Source: Vigna angularis
Taxonomy: Eukaryota > Streptophyta > Magnoliopsida > Fabales > Fabaceae
Reading direction: 5' to 3'
DNA: 64,000 bases
Assembly: GCF_016808095.1 (NCBI RefSeq)
Contig: NC_068978.1
Span: 23,800,806 to 23,864,805 of the forward strand
Positions 24,275 through 37,076 of the stretch are shown here, piece by piece (position 1 is the stretch's first letter; each line of letters starts with the position of its first letter). The notes beneath the pieces were generated by a model, which was given only the letters and a program-made list of their open reading frames with translations, was not told the DNA's origin and did no database searches. Position numbers and translations under genes: made by a program.

Positions 24275-24832
24275 GTAGTTGAAAGCAATAAACAAAAAGT
24301 GGTATTTAAAGTAAATTACTGAACAAATAAAACATAGAAAAATAAATAAATAATATAAAGATAAGTGAATGAGATAAAATTGTTAAAAAATATAATAATC
24401 TATCAATCAATTTGATTCGTGCTTTAAAATATTTAAATGGGTATCTATAAGTTACCTTCCATCGTTAGAGAATAAAATTGTAACATTTAGAGTATAAATA
24501 CTTCATTTCATAATAGAATTATAATAGTTACAGGGTATACATCTTAATTACCAATAGTTATAATAATCTTGATTTTCACTAGCTACAGATGATTCTGACA
24601 TTGATTCTTTAAATTTTTTAGCATCTAAATGTGTTGGTATTGAGGTACATCGAAACAACGTGGCTTTTGTCTTCTAAATATTATAACATATATAATAAAC
24701 AATATATAGTAAAACTGTAGGATTGCCTATTGATGAACAGTAAGACTAGTGACAATGACTAGTCTAAAAGAAATTAGATTATCAAGGCTGGCGTGAACCA
24801 AATAGTCATTCTCTTACGGGTGAATGACAGAA

Positions 24833-24984
24833 ACGAAAAGAAAAATATAGCAGATATAGGACAGAGAACGAAAAGAAAAATATAGCAGATATAGGATAGA
24901 GAATGAAAAGAAAAATATAGCAGATATAGGATAGAGAATGAAAAGAAAAATATAGCAGATATAGGATAGAGAATGAAAAGAAAG
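24833..24984 (+). repeat. 35-bp tandem repeat, about 4 copies
   Basis: Unit starts GAATGAAAAGAAAAATATAG and continues CAGATATAGGATAGA. Four copies plus a partial one, nearly identical; the first two copies have a CGAAAAG variant. The array is non-coding. Confidence 0.9.
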
Positions 24985-25214
24985 TTAAGAAAAACTTTGC
25001 TAATTAGAACTTAAGAAAATGATGTCATGGGTGAGGCAAGAAAGCATATCTTTATTGTCATATGTACTTATTTTAATATAGACAACAAATTAATTTCATT
25101 ATTTATTTTATATTCTATTTCTCTATTATTGTTCTTAGAGTTTTCGGAGATAGTTGGAATATAAAATGATAATTAACAACAGTGGGGTTGAAGTAGATAA
25201 TTGACTACTTCGAA

Positions 25215-26071
<857 letters not shown>

Positions 26072-26272
26072 TGTTGGGTCTATCAAGGAGGAGGTTCACT
26101 AGGGAGATACAAACACTAATGAGATATGAGCTCAATCATATAAGGGATTGACACTACTCTCTACCCAAAACCTTAAGGCAATGGGTTAATGGGTCTTTCA
26201 TCTTTATATAGTGCTCTACTTTCTCATTTCTATCCAATGTGGGACTTTTGACTCACACTTGGATTCCCAACA
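26072..26272 (-). mobile_element. Short LTR- or TRIM-like element with TGTTGGG/CCCAACA ends
   Basis: A 201-bp stretch with inverted ends TGTTGGG and CCCAACA. On the minus strand it contains AGTCCCACATTGG, similar to the start of the TRIM LTRs at 27182-28232, and a TATATAAAG box. I find neither a convincing target duplication nor a primer-binding site, so it may be a decayed solo LTR. From 26273 to 27176 I see no gene. Confidence 0.5.
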
Positions 26273-26534
26273 GATACTAGCACAATGGGTTGTAGTGGCT
26301 AAAATTATTTTGAATGTGGTTGCTTTGATTTTGGTTGGTGAGAGATGAAGATGAACTATGATCAAATTTTTGTATACATGTTGTACCGTTAACCAGTATG
26401 AAAAATGACATTTTCTATACCAGTTCTAAAACCAGTATAAAATGTCAATACTTTTTATACCACCTACTTCTATATCGATTCCAAACCAATATAAAAAACT
26501 TTTTTTAATAAGTATAAAAAGGTTTCTTTACGAG

Positions 26535-26586
<52 letters not shown>

Positions 26587-27181
26587 TATTTTGATGCAAC
26601 AACTTCTAAATAGAATTTTGAAGAAGATATTATGAATGGATATAGAAAGATGAAGAAATATAAATTTACATTATTAAGTCAATTTACAAAAGATGTAAAT
26701 AGAATAGAGAGAACATGAGATGTATGTTTGTAAGGTAGCATGAAGATGGAGTGTGTGGTGTATGTCACTAAGGTTGACGAGGACAAAAACCAAATTTCAA
26801 TATAGAAAAGCAACACTTTCCATCGTTTAGAATACCTTAACACTTCCAATAATGTAGAATTGACTAATAAAGGAGTTGCGTGTGGATGACATTTGTATGA
26901 TAGATATATGGAACTAAAGGATGGAAATCATTTTTAGAAAGAAGACATAAATTAGAGGTTTGTTTACACTAGTCCATGTAAAATCATTTTTAGGAATAAA
27001 AAGACAAAATACATTAGAGACCTGTTTACATTAGTTGATGTAGAAGTATGAGTTTGTATAGACAATATGGAAAACGTTTCGTATTTTAATTGGTGCCTTT
27101 ACTTGCTAATAAGACTTAACCATGTGCGATACGGGGGCAAAGATATTAAACAAAACATGGATGATTAAATATTAAGTAAAT

Positions 27182-28232
27182 TATTAGAAAGTGAGTTTAT
27201 GCCTAACTCAACCCCACAAAACCGGCTTGTAGGGTGAGGTTTGCATCCACTTATAAACTAAGAATTGACCTTATCTCTAGTCGATGTGGGGCTTCCAACA
27301 CACCCCCTTCACGCCGAGGTATAGACATCTCGTGCGTGATAGTAGAAATTGGGTGGTCCGATAACGGCCCGATAGCGGGTGGAATAGAAGAATAGAATGC
27401 CCACTTAGAACTCGCTAGGATAGGCTCTGACCTGGTTCTGATACCATATTAGAAAGTGAGTTTATGCCTAACTCATCCCCACAAAACCGGCTTTGAAGGT
27501 GAGGTTTGCACCTCATTTATATATTATAATTTGGCCTTATCTCTAGTCGATGTGGGATCTATTGCTTGTTCTACAATAAGACATAACTCTATAGATATTT
27601 GGCACTATAGACTAGGGCATCCTTCTTTTTCTTGTTATACCAAATTACGCAACATGTATGCCACTTTACCCAATTTCTACTATCACGCACGAGATGTCTA
27701 TACCTCGGCGTGAAGGGGGTGTGTTGGAAGTCCCACATCGACTAGAGATAAGGCCAAATTATAATATATAAATGAGGTGCAAACCTCACCTTCAAAGCCG
27801 GTTTTGTGGGGATGAGTTAGGCATAAACTCACTTTCTAATAGTTAGAGCCTATCCTAGCGAGTTCTAAGTGGACATTCTATTCTTCTATTCCACCCGCAA
27901 TCGGGCCGCTATCGGACCACCCAATTTCTACTATCACGCACGAGATGTCTATACCTCGGCGTGAAGGGGGTGTGTTGGAAGTCCCACATCGACTAGAGAT
28001 AAGGCCAAATGATAATATATAATTGAGGTGCAAACCTCACCTTACAAGCCGGTTTTGTGGGGATGAGTTAGGCATAAACTCACTTTCTAATACTAACCAT
28101 GGCTCTGATACCATATTAGAAAGTGAGTTTATGCCTAACTCAACCCCACAAAACCGGCTTGTAGGGTGAGGTTTGCATCCACTTATAAACTAAGAATTGA
28201 CCTTATCTCTAGTCGATGTGGGGCTTCCAACA
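27182..28232 (-). mobile_element. Composite TRIM retrotransposon with internal hairpin
   Basis: The outer 119-bp LTRs (27182-27300 and 28114-28232, both minus) are identical and are flanked by a perfect 5-bp duplication TAAAT (27177-27181 and 28233-28237). A tRNA-Met primer-binding site (TGGTATCAGAGCCATGG on the minus strand, 28113-28097) lies inside the 5' LTR. A GAAGGGGGTG tract (27311-27302) lies next to the 3' LTR. The interior holds TRIM internal sequence plus three further LTR copies of a slightly different subtype: minus at 27447-27557 (truncated), plus at 27722-27841 and 27973-28092. The left interior (27301-27557) and the right interior (27722-27972) are inverted copies of each other. 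They surround about 165 bp that includes a Copia pre-integrase fragment (27558-27671). No protein is encoded. Confidence 0.9.
27558..27671 (+). pseudogene. Captured Copia pre-integrase fragment inside the TRIM
   Basis: Reads IRHNSIDIWHYRLGHPSF, then TKLRNMYATLP, the conserved D-x-W-H-x-R-L-G-H-P core of the GAG-pre-integrase domain that precedes Copia integrase. It starts exactly where the truncated TRIM LTR breaks off and ends where TRIM internal sequence resumes. It is only about 38 codons and has no function alone. Confidence 0.8.
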
Positions 28233-29314
28233 TAAATAGTATATAACCATATGAACTAAGGGTTAGCGTTATACAACTCTAGTTGTTGGTGTTAACGAAC
28301 GATGTTAATGGAAGTAATTTTGAGAGGAAAATTGTATATTATTGAATTGGAAATAACTCAGATATAAAGTCTCACATAAACAAAAACTAAACACTTCAAA
28401 ATAAGTTTCCTACTATTGACGTTACAAAATAAAAGATATCAATCCCATAAAGATAGGGATTTTTTTAACCAACAAAAAACAAACAAATTTAAAATACAAA
28501 CTATAGCTTCAGGAAATCATTCAACTTGAGAAGTTTTGTCCTCACATCAACTTATTTTTCCAAATCACTACAATGAATTAACTTTATTATACTGTGTGAC
28601 TAAGTGAAAACAAACATATAAATATTTACATTAACACCCCATAATGGTGTCATTAAAATCCACAAAAAAAAATAAAATTTTCACAATCAAGAATAATTTC
28701 TTAATAAATTGAATACAATTAATATTTATAACAAAAATATCCAAGTTTAATGGTTTGCAAATACATAAAATAAACAATTTTACCACTACAAATATAGAAT
28801 CAAACCCCTTTTGAGTCATTGACAATCCTGAACAAAATCAATATTTATGTCCTCCCAAGGGGTACTAGCTATTAGAATAGGTGTATAGAGTCCATGAGCC
28901 ATTACTTTTGACTTAGCTTGTAAACAAGTTATGCATCAAAAACAATGTCTTTCAACATCTACTCGTGACCAATAAAATTTGTTTTTCAACAATGTCCTCC
29001 CATGATGGTCCATGAGTCTTCCTCCATGACTCTCTTTGATAAGAAGCTTTCTAATGGATCCTTGGGATATACAAAGTCTTTCTTTATTAAAAAGATACTC
29101 CTTAGAAAGGTAGAATCCATCAAAAGGCTTCTTAAAACATGATGGATAAGTGGATGCAAATGTTTCATCATTTTCATAAAGTTCCTTTATATCATCAAAC
29201 CCTAATATTTTGATCCTATAATTACTAACAATGCATGCCTCCTAGATAAAACATCGACAACAACATTAGTACTTCCCTTCTTGTGTTTGATGACGTAGCG
29301 AACTGCTCTAGATT

Positions 29315-30645
29315 CACTAGTACAAAATAGGCTTTTTAAGTATGTTATTTTAGGCTTTTTAAATCTGTTTTAGAACAGACTTAGATTCGGCAGACTTAAA
29401 TTTTAAGTCTGTTATTAAGTAACATACTTAAATTTTAGATCTCTTGTGAATTAACAAACTTAGATTTTCCATCCAAAATTACAAATTCGACCATATAATC
29501 CATTGGAACCTCTCCAAGATATTAACAAATCATAATTAATCACCACAAAATTAATCTTTCACAAGTTCTCATGCACAATAAAAATAATATTAAATATAAT
29601 ATAACATAAATACATATTCATAACCAATCTCTCTTCCGATTCATCTTCACACTCAAACAAATACAAAGAACCCATCAATTCAATCAAATTCTTTACACAA
29701 CATAAACAAATCAAATACTGAGAAGTGAAATTAAAATCATAAGAAACGCTAAAACCCTAAAATTTCTTAACCCTAAAAATCTAAAAGAAATTGCATTCAA
29801 AATTAGGGACTCCAAGGGTGACCAGGATATCGCGGAACACAGCAGCACGAGATGACGGTGGCAGTGGTAAGATGCGACGGCGACAACAGAAGACGCAACG
29901 ACGACAACGGCAAGACGCGACAGTGGTAGCAGCAAGACGCGACGGCGGTAACGGCAAGACGCGATGATGGCAAGACGCGATGACGGCAAGACGCGATGAC
30001 GGCAAGACGCGATGACGGCAACGACAAGAGGCGATGGCGGTAACGGCAAGACACGATGGCGGCAGCGGTAGCGACAAGACGCGATTGCGACAGCGGCAGC
30101 GACAAGCCGCGACGACGGTAGTTTGGGAAGGGACGACAAGACATGGCCTGCGAGGCGGTGGCTACAACACCCACACCCTTGGACGTAGAGGAGGGAGATC
30201 TAGCAAGGGGAGATCTCGCACGTAGAGGCTACGACACAACTTGTTAGGGTTGGACATGAGCAAAAATGAAGAGAGAAAGAAATTTCTAACGGTGGAAGAA
30301 AATGAAGAAAGAAATGTATTGTGCTTTGAGTAGAAGAAAGAGAACCAATGTTAAGAATAGTTTGGGAATTAGGTTAAAGAATTTAGGTCCGATAGAATTT
30401 AGGTCTTTTCATTTTTTAATAGACTTAAAATATTAGTTTAAGTCTGTCAAAAAGTTTAACAGATGCAAAATTTAAGTTTGTTTGTATTCCAACAGATTTA
30501 AAATAAAAATTTAAGTCTGTTATGATATTACCAGATTTAAAATATAAACTCTTATTTACCAAAATGCCACCGCACATTTACTAAGTCTATTATTTGGAGA
30601 ACAAACTTAAATGTAGAGACTTAAAAAGGTGTTTTTGTACTAGTT
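29315..30645. mobile_element. Non-autonomous CACTA DNA transposon 3
   Basis: Left end CACTAGTACAAAATAGG; right end GGTGTTTTTGTACTAGTT, with the last base changed from the expected G. It is flanked by ATT (29312-29314 and 30646-30648). The element sits inside the RNase H coding region of the gypsy remnant, whose frame text resumes on the other side. Subterminal sequence is full of AGACTTAAA/TTTAAGTCT palindromic motifs on both sides. No transposase is encoded. The centre is a GC-rich minisatellite. Confidence 0.85.
29840..30125. repeat. Minisatellite of AAGACGCGATGACGGC units in CACTA 3
   Basis: Imperfect tandem array with a 16-bp core unit (AAGACGCGATGACGGC) and longer variants. GC content is far above the surroundings. 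Because the unit length is not a multiple of three and stops are rare in it, all three minus-strand frames stay open with Arg/Ser/Leu-rich text; this is an artefact of the repeat rather than a gene. Confidence 0.85.
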
Positions 30646-33600
30646 ATTCACCCATTTTGCATGTCTCTTGTTTAATTTTCCTTGCCTTTAAAATACTTTA
30701 GAGATTCATGGTCAGTATGTATAATGAACTCTAGAGTCACTAAGTAATGCTCCCAAGTCTTTAAAGCTCTAATGAGGGCATACAATCCTTTATCATAGGT
30801 AGTATAGTTCAAAGTAGGTCCCTTAAGTTTTTCACTAAAGTAGGCTACGGGATGACCTCCTTTAATTAATACAGCTCCTACTCCAACTCCAAATGCATCA
30901 CATTGTAGTTCAAAAGCTTTGGAAAAATCAGGTAAAACTAGAATAGGTGCATGAGTTAACTTATGTTTCAAGGTCTCAAAAGATAATATATGTTTCTCAC
31001 CCCATTTAAAAGGTACATCTTTCTTGACAAGCTCATTCAAAGGAGCAACAATGTTTGAAAAGTTCTCTACAAATCTCCTATAGAAACTAACTAATCCATG
31101 GAAACTTCTCACCTCTCCTACTATCTTAGGGGTTGGCCATTCTTGTATAGCCTTGCTCTTCTCAAGATCAACATGTATACCTTCTTTTCCAACTTTGAAT
31201 CGAAGGAAAATAAAATTTTCTTGACAAAAGGTACATTTATGAAAGTTGGCAAAAATATTATGTTCTCTAAGAAGAAGCAAAACTTTCTTGATATGACTAA
31301 GATGCTCTTAAAGACCTCTACTATAGATTAATATATCATCAAAATGGACCACTACGAACCTACCTATGCATTCTCTATGGACATTATTCATTAATCTCAT
31401 TGGAAAACAAGTGTCTCTATGGTCAAACCAAAGGGCATGACTAACTATTTAGGCAATCCAAACTTGGTCTTGAAAGTGGTTTTCCATTCATCTCCTTCCT
31501 TAATTTTTATTTGATGGTAACCAATTTTAAGATCAATTTTGGTGAAAATGTTTGCTCCATGCAACTCATCCAACATGCCTTCCAATCTAAGAATGAGGTG
31601 TCTATATGTAACAGTAATGTTGTTGATGGCCCTACAATCATTACACATTCTCCAAGACCTATCTTTCTTAAGAACCATCAACATTAGTACAACATAAGGA
31701 CTTAGGCTCTTTTGGATCCATCCCTTATTCAATAAATCATTAACTTGTTTCTCTATCTCTTTTGTTTCATTAGGGTTGGGCCTATTAGGAAGGCTTACCC
31801 AAGGTACTAAATCTATTTGATGTTCTATTCCCCTTAAAGGTGGTAAACCACTTGGTACCTCTTTAGGAAATAGATCATCAAATTCTTTTAAAAAATTTTG
31901 CAACCCTTTTGGTAAAGAATCAAGTTCATAATTTACATAAACAAGTGTCTCTATTAGTAGAGAAGAAAATGAGGTTGTCCAAGCAAAAGGTTTTTGGAAG
32001 TTTTTAAAGTTTGTGGTTGAACAACATCTTTGGTCGAGGCACTACTCACCAAACTCATAATCTTTTATTTCTTCACTTTCGTATTTTCTTTTTTCCTCTC
32101 CATCCAACTTCTTTTTAATAATTATTTGGTCCTCTCTCACTTGTAAATGTGTAAGAGGACACAAGACAATTTTCTTTCCCTTGTGTTGAATGGTTATTTT
32201 GTTAGTGCACCATCATGGAGAGCTTGTTTGTCAAACTGCCAAGGCTTGCCAAGTAATATGTGTCCAACTTTCATTGGTACTATATATATCACAAACAATT
32301 TTATCTTGATAATTTCCAATGGAAATGGATACACTCACTTGTTCTTTTACTATATTCCTTCATCCTCTCTGATCAATTGAAGTTTATAGGGTTTTGGATA
32401 AGGAGTAGCAATTAAGCCTAGTTTTTCTACTATTCTTGAGCTCTAACAATTACAACAAGAGCCACTATCCATAATCATTGAACAGGTCTTTTCTAAAACT
32501 TTGCATCTGATGTGGAATAAGTTCTCTCTCTGTGATTGTTCAAGCTCAACATGTTTTCTCTCTGGAAGTCTCCTAGCCATAAGTAAATCTTCATCACAAG
32601 GTAAGACTTCTTCTTCTTCGAAAGTGGATGTTTCTGACTCAGTACAAGATGAACCCTCATTATTACTCTCATGTTCAAGGATATAGGTTGACCTCTTATT
32701 GTGACACTCAGAAGAGTAATGTCTTTTTTCCCCACATCTATAGCATTTGATCTCCCTACTCCTATTCTCTTTGGAAGGTTCTTTAACTTGAAGTTTTTCT
32801 TTTTCTCTTTTTCTCTTTCTCTCTTTCTCTCTCAAGACCCTTCAAATCTTGGCTTGGATAGACTACCCTCTCTCTTATAATCTTTCTTATGGGTGGAGGT
32901 GGTAGGATAATCTTTCTTAGTGGAGTTTTTCCTATTAATTTGTTGCTCCACTCTTACATAAAGCTAGATTAACTCACTGAGATCATTATAAGGTAACAGC
33001 TTTACCTTATCCCTTATATCATAATTGAGTCCACTTTGGAACCTAGCAATTGTTATCCTTTGCTCCTCTCTTATCTCAGCCCTCAACATGAGTAATTCCA
33101 TCTTTTTCCTATATTTCATCTTCAACTTGTCCATCAACTCCCTATCAGAGTAGGCTAGCATATGTTTTCTTCTCAAGGCTGACCTTAGTTATTTCCAATA
33201 CCTAATGAGAGGTAGGTTTCCTAATCTTAGGTCTTTTACTAAGGTTGTCCACTAGTATAAGGCATAGCCTTGAAAACTCAAAGAGTCCATAATCACTCTT
33301 CTTTCATCATCTATTTGGTGGCATTCAAACAACTGCTCCACTTTCATCTCTCATTCCAAATACTCTTTAATATCATCCTTACCATGGAAGGGAGGAATAT
33401 CTATTCTAAGTTCTCTTGTGTAATGTTCCCTAGGTCTTCGGGTTCTCCTAGGAGGTGATTGATAATTATCATCACTATAATGACTGCTATAACGTTCTTG
33501 CTCACTAGGAGGAGATGATGTGTCTCCAAGGTATTCTTTTCTCTTATGTGAAGACCATATCTTGTTTTTGCCTTTATTTTGATTAATCAAAATTTAACCA

Positions 33601-33722
33601 ATCATATCTTTAAGCTCACTAATCTCTTTATCCATTTGTTGAAACTTTTGTTCAAACTCTTCCCTAAGTTGTAGGCTTTCATTGATAGATACTACCTTGT
33701 ACACTAGATTTGCTCATACTAT

Positions 33723-35749
33723 GAAGTGTTTCTGAAATTGTTTTCAAAGGTTTCAAAATCTTTTACAAGCTATGAGTGAAAAAAGATTTCACAAATTTTC
33801 CTTGTTTTAAAGATGAAGGATTTCTAAAGAGAATCTAGAGGTAAAGTTGTTCTAAAGGTGAGTCACAAATGGACAAGCTTAAGAACCAAGTCCTTCCTAT
33901 CCAAAGTTTCCTCAAATTATTTTTACCTAAACTTCTAGGTAGAAATCTTTCAAAAAGTTGTCTCAAATGTAAATTGAAATTATCCTAAAACCAAAAGAAG
34001 GTTTAGTCTAAGATGCTACCCTATCCTAAATATCATGGAGACTTAAAACATAAAAATCATTTAAGCAATCAAGTAGAATAGTAGAAATGTAAATGCAAAT
34101 GAAAAATGTTAGATGGTCCTAAGTGAAAGTGCAAGTGACGCTTGGAGCCCCTAGACACACTTTCAAATGTGATATGCACGATTTAAGGCTATTGCAATTT
34201 TCAAATGTGAACTTGGAATTGCATCAAGGGTATTTTCCTAAGTCACTTAATCAAATAATAAAACCTAATCTAAAACAACAAAGGTTTCGTGATATTGGTG
34301 CTCAGTTACACTTGGAACGATGCTTAAAAACTAATATGTGCTTTAAACTTCAATCCTTTATGTTTGCTTCTTCAAAACAGATTGGATGCAAGCCTTTTTC
34401 TAGTGTTTTATGCTGTTGGAATGCTACTCTTTTGCTTGTTGAACAACCACTTCATTGTTCCAAATTCAGCTGTCTCTCCACTTCCTAAGAGGCTACCTTG
34501 GTAGGGGGAGGTTTCCGTAACTTGAATACTCCAAAAAAGACTTCACAGCACCATTGAAATCAATCAAAACAGTCACCAATAGATTAGGTTGCTGCATATA
34601 ATTTGGTTCCAAAATAAACCCTTAAGAGGCCAATGAGTTTAAAAGCAATTAAAAAAGGTTTAGAAATGAAGTAAGCACATAATTAGATCCTAAGAAAAGT
34701 TCTAGAGCATATTAGGAAAGCAAGGAAATCAAAACGTAGGTTGAAACTAAGCTATTTCGAAACTGTTTGATAAAATCAGAAAGTGTTTGATGAAATGTCT
34801 CAATGAAAACCAATTTTGGTGTTTTTGTTTTTTTATTACTCTAAACCGGATTGCACAGTTCTAAGCCTTTTTAACACTTTGCAATACTTCTTTTGATAAT
34901 TTATTTCCACTTCAAAACACTGAACCGAATCTTGCTAAAATCGATATCGAAATTCAAAGCTAGATCATAAAAACAGAACATGACTTTTAAACTCTGCACC
35001 AGAAAAAAATTGACCAAAAATTAGTGGTTTTGGAAGTGATTTCATACACAAGTTATTCTAACACTTTCAACAGCTTTAAGTCATCAAATTAAACTCGTTT
35101 GAACTCTAATTAGGCATAAAACCAAATTGCCACTCGAATTCACATTTCCACTTTCTAATTTGACTCAAAATGGGTGGTTTAACATACTATTTTGCATACA
35201 AGTCACTCTGACTTCAAATGAATTGTTCTAACAGTTTTAATACATCAAATTGAACTTGTTTAAACTGTTAATTAGCACATAAATACCTGAAAAATGACCT
35301 GTAATGACCCAAATATGTAGATTTTGCATCAATCACCCCACTAAATTTGAGTTTAAATGAATCAAAACTAGAACAACAGTGAAAATGACTCTATGAAGTG
35401 TAATTACACTAGACAAGCAGGAATCAGTCAGCTACAAAGTCAGAACTAAAACTAGAAGTTCTAGGAATTTTTTATACGGTGCAAAGGAAGATGAACATCA
35501 AAAACAACAATTGTTCCTGATTTTTAAGGCTATGCTAGATACATTTCATTGCTTGTTATGGTTGTCATACCTTTAGCATTCCATTGTGCTACATTCACTG
35601 GCGCAACTCATCATTAGCTTTTTGTAACTGTTTCTGTTGACAGAGTCTCATTTAGATGTTTGCGTGACTCTTCCACCTCTCTCTACAACCACTCAAGGTC
35701 AATAACAACCTTCAATCTTCTAATATTCTGGGTGGTTATTGATTTTTTA
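33723..35749. other. Probable gypsy leader/LTR region, no gene
   Basis: No supported gene. A frame of 121 codons (34123-34488, plus) has no recognisable domain. Two related segments (35040-35125 and 35205-35285), each with a TCAAATT-AAACTTGTTT-AACT pattern, are diverged direct repeats. The position immediately upstream of gag on the minus strand makes a 5' LTR or leader likely, but its limits cannot be fixed. Confidence 0.35.
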
Positions 35750-36460
35750 GTTGAGTGAACGTCAAACAAAAAAAATTGAGTGTTGTACCAGTAGGGACCG
35801 GACGCCGTACGGAAGGGCAGGGGACCGGACGTCGTACGGAAGGACACCCATGTCATTGGATTGCCAAACGGACCGGCCGCCCATATGAACGTATGAGACC
35901 CAGGAAACTACCTTTGATGAAGGGTTATGTATTGTAGGGCGGCCGCCCGTTTACCCCCGTGATCACACTATTGTGAAAGATTGTATGGAAGGGCGGACAC
36001 CCGCGCACCCATACTCAGGACTCAACCGAAGGAGGCCGCCCAGGCGGCTGGGGACCCATCAGAATCAGCCGGTCTCAAGAACAAGACCTTTGAGGGCGGT
36101 CGGCTGCGTTACTAATCATCCTAGTTCAAGGTAAGTAGGGTTTAAAATCTATTTGGGCTGAATTGGGCCGTGATTAACTTTTCACTAATCCCGAGCCTAT
36201 AGCGAAAACTATAAATACAGATCCAGGATGAGTGGTAGTTAGGTTGCATTGATTACACATTCATTACTGTCTGAGAAAAACGCCTTAGCTCTCAACTGAC
36301 TTTGGCATCGAAGAATCTTTTGCAGGTCTTCCACTGGCGAACTGAGAAATGAGCACAGAAGATCCGACGTACGGAAGACGAGAAGAGAGTGACGTGAAAA
36401 CGTGGGACCAGTACTGCCCCTCACATCCGAAACAAGTGTTTTTATTGAAAACAAAAAGTA
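35750..36460 (+). mobile_element. GC-rich LTR-like fragment
   Basis: Contains two copies of GGACCGGACG(C/T)CGTACGGA (about 35797-35840) and several GGCGGCCGCCC-type palindromes (35938, 36030). A CTATAAATAC box (36208) is followed, about 90-120 bp later, by TTTGGCATCGAAGAATC-TTTTGCAGGT. The spacing of TATA box and the GGCATCG-GCAGGT region resembles plant Tat/Ogre-type LTR transcription starts. Neither boundary nor partner LTR is seen; 36461-37071 is AT-rich without a gene. Confidence 0.35.
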
Positions 36461-37076
36461 TGAAAATAATATAAATAATTTAAGTAAAAATCATTAAAAA
36501 TAATATGGTCATCTTTCCCCCAAATGTAAATGTAAGTAAAAGTCATTAAAAATATATAAATAAATAATTACTTTAAGTATTTATTAATGGTATTATTGTT
36601 CAACTGTTACATTAATGGTATTTATTAATGGAACTATTGTACATTTAATAATGGTATTATTTAATCGTGAAAATACTTACGATTAGAATATTTTTGCAGG
36701 TACACCGTTCCTTCAAGATTAAGAGCTACGATATCTTCGAGACCGAAGACAACACCAAGAAGATCGAGATCTATTTAAATTAACTGAAATTCTTCAACGA
36801 CCTTCAGAAGACCATGTAGTTTTACAGATGTCATCTTGGTCTTGTAATATAAGTAAAGGATTTTATCTTTGTAATATTCACGACATACATAAATAAATCC
36901 TGCATGTCTCATTTTATTCATTTCATTTTGTACATTTGATTTTCTTTTATTTTTTTTCCGTTGTGCCATTTATAGTTGAGACATATCTTACTTTATTGAT
37001 AAATTATTATGAAGGATATATTGATTAGCCCATAAAGGACTAACTATGTAAGTAATTAAAATTAGCTAATGTTACT

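Larger units (their letters stand above)
28560..33722 (-). pseudogene. Decayed chromovirus-type Ty3/gypsy gag-pol, split by CACTA 3
   Basis: On the minus strand, gag starts near 33722 (MSKSSVQGSI). Around 33430-33360 it has ELRIDIPPFHGKDDIKEYLE, then a CCHC knuckle (CYRCGEKRHYSSEC, about 32745) and protease (IMDSGSC, about 32460). Reverse transcriptase covers 31903-31445 (IDLVPWVSLPNRP, WRMCNDCRAINN, FTKIDLKIGYHQIKI), and RT to RNase H covers 31280-30672 ([29 protein letters not shown]). After the CACTA insertion the RNase H tail resumes (YVIKHKKGSTNVV, about 29290-29240), followed by the integrase zinc-binding region and start of the core (CITCLQAKSKVMAHGLYTP, about 28945-28890). The text then decays and stops near 28560. 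Frames change repeatedly. I found no LTR pair; 33723-35460 may be the 5' leader and LTR. Confidence 0.85.

Noticed and set aside
28093..28113. tRNA-like sequence (TGGTATCAGAGCC on the minus strand)
   Set aside because: It is the primer-binding site complementary to the 3' end of tRNA-Met, not a tRNA gene; no cloverleaf is possible.
27182..28232. Cassandra-type TRIM with an embedded 5S rRNA sequence
   Set aside because: The LTRs contain no recognisable 5S rRNA internal promoter blocks.
29711..30225. Several overlapping Arg/Ser/Leu-rich open frames of 98-142 codons
   Set aside because: They come from the 16-bp minisatellite in CACTA 3, which has few stops in any frame; no domain and no codon pattern of a real gene.
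34123..34488. A 121-codon plus-strand frame as a possible gene
   Set aside because: No domain, no splice context, antisense to a probable gypsy leader; not supported.
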